Part shown: piece by piece, positions 8,405 through 16,252 of the stretch
How positions within the stretch are numbered: position 1 is the stretch's first letter
Layout of the letters: each line of letters opens with the position of its first letter
Assembly: GCF_003987225.1 (NCBI RefSeq)
Contig: NZ_PIPX01000001.1
Span: forward strand, 372,001-436,000
DNA length: 64,000 nucleotides
From: Pseudidiomarina homiensis
GTDB taxonomy: Bacteria; Pseudomonadota; Gammaproteobacteria; Enterobacterales; Alteromonadaceae
Direction: 5' to 3'
Position numbers and translations under genes: made by a program
Notes under the pieces: generated by a model
What the model was told of the DNA's origin: nothing
The model's database searches: none
Seen by the model: the letters and a program-made list of their open reading frames with translations, nothing else

Positions 8405-9766
8405 ATGAAATCTTTCGTTACCCCATTGCTCACGTCGGCCGCTCTCACGCTGTTTTGTTTTCCGTCGTTTGCATTAGCGCAAGCTAATTCTGCAACAGAT
8501 ATTGATGCTTTAGTTGGAGCCTACCACCAGACCTATGGTTTTACTGGCACGGTCAAAGTGGTGCAGGGCGATCAACCTTTGTATGAGAAGAGTTACGGTT
8601 TGGCGAATCGTAGTTTTGCTATTGAGAATACGCCCACCACCCGTAACTCAATCAATTCGATTTCAAAAACCTTTACGGCATTCGGTATTCTGCTGTTGGT
8701 TGAGAACGGCAAACTGGATTTACATAAATCGATTGGGACGTACCTACCTTATTTAACCGCAGACTGGAAAGAGACGGTAACGATACACCATTTGCTGACC
8801 CATAGTTCAGGCTTGCCACGCGAGTCGGGAGTACAGGCTCATGACGAGCTAACGCTAAAACAACAGGTGATGCGATTGGTGGATCAACAAACCTTGTTGT
8901 TCAACCCTGGCAGTCAATACGGTTACTCGAATTCAGGGCTTATCGTGTTGGGAGCTCTGCTAGAGCAGGTCACTGGGAAAGATTATGGGGCTTATATTAC
9001 AGAGCAGGTGTTACAACCCATGCAGCTCAACAATACCGGCTATTATCGAGGCCGTAATGTCGTCGATCGGCAAGCAACACCGTATCGCATGAGTAGTACC
9101 GGGCTCGAATTTGCGCAACGTAGCAAACATTACGGAGGTAATGCTGGCGGTGGTCTCTATTCGACGCCAAGCGACTTGTATCAATACGTTCGTGCGATTG
9201 AATCGAATCAGTTACTCAGTGCCGAAACTACGGCGTTATTGTTTACGCCACACATTCACAGTGGCGAAACGGACGCCGAGGGCTATGCATGGAGTATTAA
9301 GAAATTTGGTGATGAAACACTTCATTTTGCTGCGGGCAGTGGCTACGGCACCAAAAGCGTGATGATCCGTGCGCCTGAGAGCAAAGATTTTATCTCCATC
9401 ACTTCGAACTGGGGTAACACACCGATTTTAAATATGTTGGCAGATATCTATCTGACCTTGAAAGGACAATCGATTACGCCGCCCGACGCAAATCAACTTG
9501 CTAAGCCGCAAGACTTTGCGAAACAGTTGGGTAGTTACAAATTTGATCCCGAACAGCTGAAAATGCACATCGGTATGGATGGTGATACGGTGACGCTGCA
9601 AGCCTTCGAGAACAAGCTGTTCTTAAACGATGAGCTTATGGCTGCCAAAGGCGCTGATGTGATTGGTTTAACCTACACTGACGAGTTCAGAGTTCAGTTC
9701 CAAGGTAAGCAAATGCTGATTCAAATCAACGGTAATGAATTGCGAGGGCAAAAAGTAGACGACTAA
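8405..9766 (+). CDS. Secreted serine hydrolase, class C beta-lactamase/esterase fold
   Basis: A 453-residue protein with a signal peptide ending near ALAQA. The beta-lactamase/D-Ala-D-Ala-peptidase motifs are SISK (Ser85, Lys88) and Y174-S-N; GSGYGTKS may be the third box. The C-terminal about 110 residues form a separate beta-rich domain (KQLGSYKFDPEQLKMHIGMDGD...) typical of these hydrolases. Likely an esterase or peptidase in the periplasm; a true beta-lactamase is less likely. AGGA precedes the ATG. Monocistronic. Confidence 0.82.
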   Translation: MKSFVTPLLTSAALTLFCFPSFALAQANSATDIDALVGAYHQTYGFTGTVKVVQGDQPLYEKSYGLANRSFAIENTPTTRNSINSISKTFTAFGILLLVENGKLDLHKSIGTYLPYLTADWKETVTIHHLLTHSSGLPRESGVQAHDELTLKQQVMRLVDQQTLLFNPGSQYGYSNSGLIVLGALLEQVTGKDYGAYITEQVLQPMQLNNTGYYRGRNVVDRQATPYRMSSTGLEFAQRSKHYGGNAGGGLYSTPSDLYQYVRAIESNQLLSAETTALLFTPHIHSGETDAEGYAWSIKKFGDETLHFAAGSGYGTKSVMIRAPESKDFISITSNWGNTPILNMLADIYLTLKGQSITPPDANQLAKPQDFAKQLGSYKFDPEQLKMHIGMDGDTVTLQAFENKLFLNDELMAAKGADVIGLTYTDEFRVQFQGKQMLIQINGNELRGQKVDD

Positions 9767-9903
9767 ACAACCCTTGTTGTTGCGCTATGCAGCACGGTCT
9801 CGGCCGATTTCTAAAACTGGACTTGGATCGTGCAACGCTACAATAACCAAGTCATGCGTGACTGCCTCGCACAGGCACGAAACCGAACACGTGCCGACAT
9901 ACA

Positions 9904-9953
9904 TTGATTTGTTTGGCAGTGGCGGCTAGTATGTATATACATTTTGTATATAC
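9904..9953 (+). promoter_or_regulatory. Promoter and tandem GTATATAC operator, vapBC
   Basis: TTGATT (9904-9909), 17-base spacer, TAGTAT (9927-9932) fits a sigma-70 promoter. Directly downstream are two copies of the self-complementary octamer GTATATAC at 9933-9940 and 9946-9953, together a 21-bp inverted repeat with a 5-base centre. Placement just after the -10 box fits autorepression by the VapBC complex. Confidence 0.65.
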
Positions 9954-9968
9954 TCATGGTGATAGCCA

Positions 9969-10199
9969 ATGACCAAGACTAAAATCTTCAAAAATAACCG
10001 TACGCAGGCCGTACGTCTTCCCCGTGATGTGGCATTTCCTGATGACATTACTGAAGTTGAAGTGCTGGTCGTGGGTGAGAGTCGAATTATTACGCCGGCG
10101 CGTCGATCATGGGCCTCATGGTTTGCTGCTGAGCCGTTGAGTGATGACTTCATGGCAGAACGTGATCAACCCGCCGAGCAAGAGCGAGAAAGCTGGTAA
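9969..10199 (+). CDS. vapB: VapB-type antitoxin (AbrB/SpoVT fold)
   Basis: A 76-residue antitoxin. The N-terminal MTKTKIFKNNRTQAVRLPRDVAFP is the standard swapped-hairpin AbrB DNA-binding motif of VapB/MvpA proteins; the acidic C-terminus (DDFMAERDQPAEQERESW) would bind the toxin. The stop TAA shares one base with the start of vapC (TAATG). Confidence 0.92.
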   Translation: MTKTKIFKNNRTQAVRLPRDVAFPDDITEVEVLVVGESRIITPARRSWASWFAAEPLSDDFMAERDQPAEQERESW

Positions 10200-10645
10200 T
10201 GCTGCACTATCTACTAGACACCAACTTTTGTATTTACTTAATGAAGAATCGGCCAGCGTTCTTGTTACCGATATTTGAACAGCATTCGCGACAGATCGCG
10301 GTCAGCAGTATCACGGTGATGGAACTTTATTATGGCGTTGAACGCTCCATGCAACGGGTGGCCAATGGTGAAAAGTTAGCGAGTTTTCTTGCGCGTGTTC
10401 AAACATTAGATTTTGATGTGCAAGCAGCAGCGCAAACAGCCATCATCCGAAGTATTCTTGCCCAACAAGGAACTCCAATTGGTCCTTATGATCAGATGAT
10501 CGCGGGACACGCGCGTGCTCAAAATCTAACGGTAGTTACGAATAACCGTCGCGAATTTGATCGAGTTGATGGCCTTCTTGTGGAGAACTGGCTAGAACAA
10601 CCGCCCACCGCGACGATAAATGAAGCTAGTCCCGCCTATCGTTAA
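10199..10645 (+). CDS. vapC: VapC-type PIN-domain ribonuclease toxin
   Basis: A 148-residue PIN-domain toxin, probably a tRNA- or rRNA-cleaving endoribonuclease. Conserved acidic residues are visible: Asp7 (LLDTN), Glu42 (TVMELYYG), Asp98 (IGPYDQMIAGHA) and the TNNRREFDRV block near 114-123. Overlaps vapB by one base. No frameshift or missing active-site residue, so the pair looks functional. Confidence 0.92.
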   Translation: MLHYLLDTNFCIYLMKNRPAFLLPIFEQHSRQIAVSSITVMELYYGVERSMQRVANGEKLASFLARVQTLDFDVQAAAQTAIIRSILAQQGTPIGPYDQMIAGHARAQNLTVVTNNRREFDRVDGLLVENWLEQPPTATINEASPAYR

Positions 10646-10672
10646 CTCAAAACTACCATCTTTACAAAAACT

Positions 10673-10690
10673 TGAGCTTGTAAAAGCTCA
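10673..10690. repeat. Small hairpin after vapC
   Basis: TGAGCTT (10673-10679) and AAGCTCA (10684-10690) form a 7-bp stem with loop GTAA. No T-tract follows on the plus strand, so terminator function for vapBC is doubtful. Confidence 0.35.
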
Positions 10691-10709
10691 GAAAAGCGCC
10701 TTCAACGTT

Positions 10710-10737
10710 AAAATTTGCTCGCTATAGTGAAAGCGTA
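10710..10737 (+). promoter_or_regulatory. Putative promoter of the BON-domain gene
   Basis: A well-formed -10 box TATAGT lies about 50 bases before the start codon, with a weak -35 candidate TTCAAC 16 bases upstream. The gene has a strong downstream ribosome site, so transcription from here is plausible. Boundaries are approximate. Confidence 0.35.
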
Positions 10738-10774
10738 AGTAAATTTTAATTTGTCACCAACTGGAGGTGTTCCC

Positions 10775-11140
10775 ATGAAAAACTTACGTTTAGCTACAGT
10801 TATTTCGTCAGTTTTTGCTTTGACATTCGGTCCTGCGGTATTTGCGATGAATCTTGATGCGATTCAAGATCAGCAGAATAAAGCTGAGCAAGCCATGGAA
10901 GAAACTGGTGAGTACGTGAGTGATGCCGCGCTCACAACCAAAGTAAAAGCGACGATATTGGCAAGTGATGCCTTGAATGTGCTTGAAATCAATGTTGAAA
11001 CGAAAGACGGAGTCGTGCAACTAAGTGGCTTTGTTGAGCAAGAAGAAGACATTGATACGGCAGAAAAAATTGTTCGTGGAATCGACGGTGTCAAAGATGT
11101 CGAAAATGACATCAAAGTAAAGAAGTCAGACGCTTCTTAA
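10775..11140 (+). CDS. Periplasmic BON-domain protein
   Basis: A 121-residue exported protein with a signal peptide ending near VFAM. One BON domain covers residues about 45-118: DAALTTKVKATILASDALNVLEINVETKDGVVQLSGFV, then a DTAEKIVRGIDGVKDVENDI closing segment. OsmY-like single-BON proteins bind membranes or lipids and are usually stress induced. The ATG at 10775 is preferred over an upstream TTG because GGAGGTG sits 8 bases before it. Confidence 0.85.
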   Translation: MKNLRLATVISSVFALTFGPAVFAMNLDAIQDQQNKAEQAMEETGEYVSDAALTTKVKATILASDALNVLEINVETKDGVVQLSGFVEQEEDIDTAEKIVRGIDGVKDVENDIKVKKSDAS

Positions 11141-11199
11141 TTTAGTCACCTCGCGCACCGCAAGGTCGCACAGTGAGTGCCCCCCCCGGCACGACGTTT

Positions 11200-11228
11200 A
11201 GCCCCGCATGCAATGCGGGGCTTTTTTG
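11200..11228. terminator. Bidirectional terminator between the BON gene and lacI-type gene
   Basis: GCCCCGCAT (11201-11209) pairs with ATGCGGGGC (11213-11221), followed by TTTTTT on the plus strand. It separates two convergent genes; on the minus strand the T-run is weaker. Confidence 0.85.
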
Positions 11229-11230
11229 TG

Positions 11231-12220
11231 CTATGCCGAGTCGCGTGGAATCAATTGTGGCTGAAATACCGCTTTTAAATCCGGTACAGGTTGTTGGTAC
11301 ACGTGTTTGAGCACCCAGCGTGCAGCCATTTGACCGATCGCCTCAATGGGATAATCGACGGTGGTTAGCTTTGGATACGTGTAATGTGAAAAATTGACGT
11401 TATCGAAGCCGACCACTGCTAACTCTGCAGGTACTTCAAGGCCGACTTCGTGGGCGACAGTAATTGCACCTGATGCCATCTCGTCGTTAGCACAAACCAG
11501 CGCCGTGAACTTGGCTTTTGCATCAAGGAAGTGGTGTAGCGCGTGTACGCCCCCAGTTTCTTGGAAGTCACCTTCGAAGAACAAGCTTTTATCTTCAGCT
11601 AAGGAAAATTCTTTTAATGCTCGCAAGTGGCCTTTGTAACGTTCACTTGCGTCGTGTTTCCACATCGGCCCTGAAACATAGGCAATACTGCGATGGCCGC
11701 GTTCCAATAAGTGGTGGGTGGCAAGATAACCGCCTAGTTCGTTGTCGAGGGTAATACAACGGTCCGCAACGGCTGCGACGTGACGGTTAATCACGACAAA
11801 AGGCGTGCCACTGTCGGCTAGCCCGCGCAGATAATCGTCGCTTACCGACTCGACATGTAAAATTAAAGCATCGCAATTACGGCTGCGCAGAAACTCAATG
11901 CTTTCGCGTTCGAGTTCGGCGTCACTGTGTCCAGCAGCGACAATAACGTGTTTACCAACTGCGCGGAATTCACTTTCGATGCGACTCAATAGTTCGCCAT
12001 AAAATGGGCCGCCTAGCTCAGAAACCAAGATGCCGATACTATTGGAGCGATTACTCGCCAGTGATTGGGCAACCGAATTTGGCCGGTAGCCTAGTTCTTG
12101 CATGGCCGCTTCAACTTTTTCCTTTGTTGATGCACGGACCGGTGCCGTATTGTTAATCACCCGTGAAACGGTGGCTAACGATACGCCTGCTAATTTTGAG
12201 ACTTCATAGATGGTTGCCAT
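11231..12220 (-). CDS. LacI-family transcriptional regulator of the beta-glucan locus
   Basis: A 329-residue LacI/GalR protein. The HTH and hinge are textbook: TIYEVSKLAGVSLATVSRVINN and ELGYRPNSVAQSLAS. The sugar-binding domain follows (IGILVSELGGPFYGELL, VVINRHVA, VVGFDNVNFSHYTYPKLTTVDYP). Downstream of and probably co-transcribed with the GH1 and GPH-symporter genes (15-base gap). The palindromes at 14952 and 24575 have the classic central-CG LacI-family operator form and are its likely targets; the inducer is probably a gluco-oligosaccharide or glucose derivative. Confidence 0.9.
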   Translation of the reverse strand: MATIYEVSKLAGVSLATVSRVINNTAPVRASTKEKVEAAMQELGYRPNSVAQSLASNRSNSIGILVSELGGPFYGELLSRIESEFRAVGKHVIVAAGHSDAELERESIEFLRSRNCDALILHVESVSDDYLRGLADSGTPFVVINRHVAAVADRCITLDNELGGYLATHHLLERGHRSIAYVSGPMWKHDASERYKGHLRALKEFSLAEDKSLFFEGDFQETGGVHALHHFLDAKAKFTALVCANDEMASGAITVAHEVGLEVPAELAVVGFDNVNFSHYTYPKLTTVDYPIEAIGQMAARWVLKHVYQQPVPDLKAVFQPQLIPRDSA

Positions 12221-12235
12221 GCTTTGTTATTCTCG

Positions 12236-13561
12236 TTATGCACTTTGTTCTAATTCGCGGGCAATTTGTTGTACGCGCGCACGATTCAAAGTGTACCCGC
12301 GCATGACCCAAGCAACAAGCAATGATGCTATGGCAGGTAACCATGTGAAGGCAATCAGAATACCCAGTTGGGTATGTTCGGTTTGTGCTTGTCCAGCTTG
12401 GTAGTTGTAAATAGCTAACCACCAGCCGGCAATAGCGCCACCAAGCGCGATGCCGATTTTAATAAAGAACACCACCGAGGCGTAGACTAAGCCGTTGGCT
12501 CGTAACCCAGATTCACGTTGGCCAAAGTCGACTACATCGGCAATCTTCGCCCACAACATCGGTGTGGCCATTTGCAGGAAAAAACTCCAGAAGAAATAGA
12601 GCACAATAGCTAGAGTTAACTGTGAAGCGGGCACAAAGAACGCCGCTGCTGACAGCACCGCAGCGATAATTTGTAGGGCTTTATAGGCTTGTACTTTATC
12701 AATGCGTCGCGTTAAGGGGTTGGCCAGCGCACAACCTAAAATATTGCCTACCATGCCAATCGACACAAACGTGGTAATCAAATCTTCGCGCATTAGATAA
12801 TATTTGACGTAATAAATGGCGAGGGTGTTTTTAATCGCAATACCAATCAGCAATAAGACGGCGACAATCGCTAGGGTACGTAATGCGTCATTTTGCCAAA
12901 GTGTTTTCAGCCCTGAGCCGAAATTAAGCTGTTGGTCATGTGGCGGATGAACGCGTTCCTTGGTGCCAGCAAAGCAGAGGAGAAACAACAATACGCCTAG
13001 TACGCTCATGGCTGCAATCGTTAACTGATACCCTTGTGCTTTGTCACCTTGCCCAAACCAATCGACCAAAGGGAGGGTGAGTAATGTAACAATGAGGCCA
13101 CCTAACATGCCGAAAACAAAGCGATAGGATTGCACTGAAACGCGCTCGTCGGGATCTTTGGTTAATACGCCGCCAAGCGCCGAGTAGGGGATATTAATCG
13201 CTGTGTAGGCAAGCATCAGTAGAGTATAGGTAACATAGGCGTACACGACCTTGCCTGTAGCGCCTAAATCCGGCGTCGTAAAGGCCAAGATGCTGCAGAC
13301 GGCGAAAGGTATAACGAGCCATAACAAGTAGGGGCGAAATTGCCCCCAGCGCGTATTTGTTTTGTCAGCGAGTAACCCCATAAGCGGGTCGGTGATCGCA
13401 TCGATCAGGCGCACTACCAAAAACATGGTGCCGACCGTGCCAGCCGAAATGCCAAAGATATCAGTATAGAAAAAGGCGAGGAATAACATCACCGTTTGAA
13501 AAATCAGGTTACTTGCGGTGTCACCCAGCCCGTAAGCTACTTTTTCACGCCGAGAAATCAT
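12236..13561 (-). CDS. GPH-family sugar:cation symporter (MFS)
   Basis: A 441-residue, about 12-helix protein of the glycoside-pentoside-hexuronide symporter family (MelB/XynB type). Signatures: RREKVAYGLGDTASNLIFQ at the N-terminus, DAITDPLMGLLADKTNTRWGQFRPYLLW after helix 2, and the central LKTLWQNDALRTLA. It should import beta-glucosides or oligosaccharides across the inner membrane. Its start overlaps the stop of the GH1 gene by four bases, coupling uptake with the intracellular glucosidase. Confidence 0.9.
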   Translation of the reverse strand: MISRREKVAYGLGDTASNLIFQTVMLFLAFFYTDIFGISAGTVGTMFLVVRLIDAITDPLMGLLADKTNTRWGQFRPYLLWLVIPFAVCSILAFTTPDLGATGKVVYAYVTYTLLMLAYTAINIPYSALGGVLTKDPDERVSVQSYRFVFGMLGGLIVTLLTLPLVDWFGQGDKAQGYQLTIAAMSVLGVLLFLLCFAGTKERVHPPHDQQLNFGSGLKTLWQNDALRTLAIVAVLLLIGIAIKNTLAIYYVKYYLMREDLITTFVSIGMVGNILGCALANPLTRRIDKVQAYKALQIIAAVLSAAAFFVPASQLTLAIVLYFFWSFFLQMATPMLWAKIADVVDFGQRESGLRANGLVYASVVFFIKIGIALGGAIAGWWLAIYNYQAGQAQTEHTQLGILIAFTWLPAIASLLVAWVMRGYTLNRARVQQIARELEQSA

Positions 13562-14919
13562 ACTGCGTCTACCGTTTGCAGTTGCGCCGCGCGGTTACGC
13601 CAGAAACTTTGCAGTGCTTTAGCGCTGTCTTTAAGTATGCGCTGTTGCGTGGCGTAGTCGACATAGACGATACCGAAGCGTTGCGTATAGCCTTCCGCCC
13701 ATTCAAAGTTATCGAGTAAGCTCCAGGCAAAGTAGCCGCGCATATCGAGTCCTGCTTCAATACAGTTGTGAACCGCAAGTAGATGTTGCTGATAGTAATC
13801 GATTCTGGCTTCATCGTGTACTGCATTATTGACTAATTTATCAGCAAAAGCTGCACCGTTTTCAGTAATGTAAATTGGTGGAAAGTTCGTGAAACTTCGC
13901 TTTAAGTCAACCAGTACTTCCGTAAGGCCTTGTGGGTAGATTTCCCAGCCCATGGTGGTCAACGGTGGAGTGGTGGGCGGAACATCTGAGAACCAGCCAT
14001 TTTTCTCTCGGAAAACTGTGCGGGTGTAGTAATTGACGCCAAGAAAATCGATTGGTTGCGATATTAGCTCCATATCACCAGCGGAAATCGCCGGCATGTC
14101 CTCTGCTTGCAAAGCATGACGCAAGTCAGGATAACTACCAGTTAGCAATGGCTGTAGATACCACAAGTTGTGATAGTTGTGAGCGAGTTTGGCCGCAGCA
14201 ATGTCCTCTGGGGCGTCGGTCGCCGCGAAACAGGGGCTAAAATTAAGCACGATGCCATGTTCTGCTTTTGGCGCATGTTTGCGCAATCGTGGTAGGGCAA
14301 GGCCATGAGCGAGTAATAAATAATGAGCTGCTTGGCGTCCTTGTTGACGGTTTTTTACGCCTGGTGCATGAATACCAGCTTCATAACTCAAATACGCACT
14401 GCAAAACGGCTCATTTAAAGTGGCATAGCTCGCCACTTTATTCCCCAAAGCTTTGGCCATGACTTCGGCGTAGTCAGCAAAGCGCTGGGCAGTTTCGCGA
14501 TTTAACCAGCCGCCCTGATCTTGCAGATATTGCGGAAGGTCCCAGTGATAGAGCGTCACGTGAGGCGCAATACCTTTACTGATGAGAGTGTCCACTAGGT
14601 CGATATAAAACTGTAAACCGGCTTGGTTCACACTGCCATCGGCATTCATTACTCGGCCCCAAGCTACTGAGAAGCGATAGGCGTCAACACCAAGGCTCGC
14701 AATCAGTTCAACGTCGTCGCGCCAATGCTTCACATGTTCACAGGCAACTAAGCCATTGGATGCATCTTTGATGCGGCCTGGTTCGGCACAGAAGGTATCC
14801 CAAATGCTCGGTTCGCGATCATTAGCTGCGCCCTCAATTTGGAATGACGAAGTGGCTACGCCGAAGACGAAGTCTGAGGTAAGCATTTTTGAATGCTGTG
14901 GTAGGCTTATTTTTTTCAT
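13558..14919 (-). CDS. GH1 beta-glucosidase
   Basis: A 453-residue glycoside hydrolase family 1 enzyme without signal peptide, so cytoplasmic. Acid/base Glu in TLNEPF (about residue 170) and nucleophile Glu in ITENGA (about residue 353) are present, as is the N-terminal FVFGVATSSFQIEG. It would split imported laminari- or cello-oligosaccharides to glucose. Start choice: ATG at 14919; a TTG at 14940 and an ATG at 14886 are in frame and none has a strong ribosome site. First gene of the GH1-GPH-LacI operon. Confidence 0.9.
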   Translation of the reverse strand: MKKISLPQHSKMLTSDFVFGVATSSFQIEGAANDREPSIWDTFCAEPGRIKDASNGLVACEHVKHWRDDVELIASLGVDAYRFSVAWGRVMNADGSVNQAGLQFYIDLVDTLISKGIAPHVTLYHWDLPQYLQDQGGWLNRETAQRFADYAEVMAKALGNKVASYATLNEPFCSAYLSYEAGIHAPGVKNRQQGRQAAHYLLLAHGLALPRLRKHAPKAEHGIVLNFSPCFAATDAPEDIAAAKLAHNYHNLWYLQPLLTGSYPDLRHALQAEDMPAISAGDMELISQPIDFLGVNYYTRTVFREKNGWFSDVPPTTPPLTTMGWEIYPQGLTEVLVDLKRSFTNFPPIYITENGAAFADKLVNNAVHDEARIDYYQQHLLAVHNCIEAGLDMRGYFAWSLLDNFEWAEGYTQRFGIVYVDYATQQRILKDSAKALQSFWRNRAAQLQTVDAV

Positions 14920-14951
14920 AAGGATTGCGAAACCGTCCAATTATGCTATAA

Positions 14952-14967
14952 ATGAAAGCGCTTTCAT
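14952..14967. promoter_or_regulatory. LacI-family operator 1 (GH1 / sugar-porter divergent promoter region)
   Basis: ATGAAAGCGCTTTCAT is a perfect 16-bp palindrome with the central CG typical of LacI-family sites. It sits in the 100-base gap between the divergent GH1 and FucP-type genes and could control both. The same sequence recurs at 24576-24591. Confidence 0.85.
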
Positions 14968-15019
14968 CATAGGCCATAATTCGGCCTAAGGTCAAAAAAT
15001 TATAACGATTGAGGCGATT

Positions 15020-16252
15020 ATGACCCAACAGAACACGAATTACAGGTTTGCGTTGACTGCGCTGACCACACTTTTTTTCATGTGGGGCTTTATTACCTGC
15101 TTGAATGACATTCTTATTCCTTATTTACGCTTACTGTTTGATTTGAACTACGCGCAGTCGATGTTGATACAGTTCTGTTTCTTCGGCGCTTACTTTATTG
15201 TTTCTGTTCCGGCAGGGTATCTGATTGGTAAGATCGGCTACAAGTCGGGGATTGTTACGGGATTAATGATTGCCGGTGCGGGTTGCGTACTGTTCTATCC
15301 TGCCGCGCAAGCCGAGGTATATGGTTTATTCTTACTTGCCTTGTTCGTCTTGGCTTCCGGGGTAACCATTTTACAAGTAGCAGCAAATCCTTATGTGACT
15401 GTGCTTGGTAGCGAGAAAACCGCCTCAAGCCGGTTAACAATGACGCAAGCTTTTAACTCTCTTGGTACAACTGTTGCACCGTTTTTTGGTGCATGGCTCA
15501 TTTTTGGTGGGGTAGCTGATCCGGAAGTTACAGGCGTGTCCAAAGACACCGTGAGTTTGCCTTACTTTATTTTGGCTGGTGCATTGGTGTTGATGGCAGT
15601 TATCTTCTTGCGCCTCAAACTACCTGACATGGGTAAAGTCGACCCAGCACTCGCATTACCGAAAGAAGGCTCAGCTTGGAAGCAAAAGCATTTGGTTCTG
15701 GGTGCATTAGGTATTTTTGTTTATGTTGGCGCAGAAGTAGGTATCGGTAGCTTCTTGGCCATGTACATTGCAATGCCAGAGATTGGCGACATGAGTACCT
15801 CGAAAGCTTCGCATTATATTTCTTGGTACTTCGGTGGCGCTATGGTTGGACGCTTCTTAGGTGCGGCGATTATGCAAAAACTCAGCGGCAACCGCGTGTT
15901 AGCATTTAATGCAGTCGCGGCTGTGCTGCTGGTGGCAACCACAATGACGAGCTCTGGCACCTTGGCGATGTGGTCATTGCTATTTGTCGGGTTATGTAAC
16001 TCAATCATGTTCCCAACTATTTTCAGTTTGGCGTTGCAGGATCTTGGTCAAAGTCGTGGTCAAGGCTCAGGCATTCTGTGTTTAGCGATTGTTGGTGGCG
16101 CAGTGGTACCGCTTGCGCAAGGCTTCTTAGCCGACCAAGTGGGCGTACAAATGTCGTTCATCATTCCGTTATTGTGCTACGTGTACATCGCTTACTACGG
16201 CATGCGCGGTTACCAGCCACGAGCGCTTAAAGTGGCACAGGAGGCAGCATAA
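15020..16252 (+). CDS. FucP/GluP-type sugar:proton symporter (MFS)
   Basis: A 410-residue 12-helix transporter matching the fucose/glucose/galactose porter group: [28 protein letters not shown], then [20 protein letters not shown], and [13 protein letters not shown]. Likely takes up glucose released by the surface glucanases. GAGG precedes the ATG. The stop shares one base with the start of the GH3 gene (TAATG), so the two are coupled. Confidence 0.9.
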   Translation: MTQQNTNYRFALTALTTLFFMWGFITCLNDILIPYLRLLFDLNYAQSMLIQFCFFGAYFIVSVPAGYLIGKIGYKSGIVTGLMIAGAGCVLFYPAAQAEVYGLFLLALFVLASGVTILQVAANPYVTVLGSEKTASSRLTMTQAFNSLGTTVAPFFGAWLIFGGVADPEVTGVSKDTVSLPYFILAGALVLMAVIFLRLKLPDMGKVDPALALPKEGSAWKQKHLVLGALGIFVYVGAEVGIGSFLAMYIAMPEIGDMSTSKASHYISWYFGGAMVGRFLGAAIMQKLSGNRVLAFNAVAAVLLVATTMTSSGTLAMWSLLFVGLCNSIMFPTIFSLALQDLGQSRGQGSGILCLAIVGGAVVPLAQGFLADQVGVQMSFIIPLLCYVYIAYYGMRGYQPRALKVAQEAA

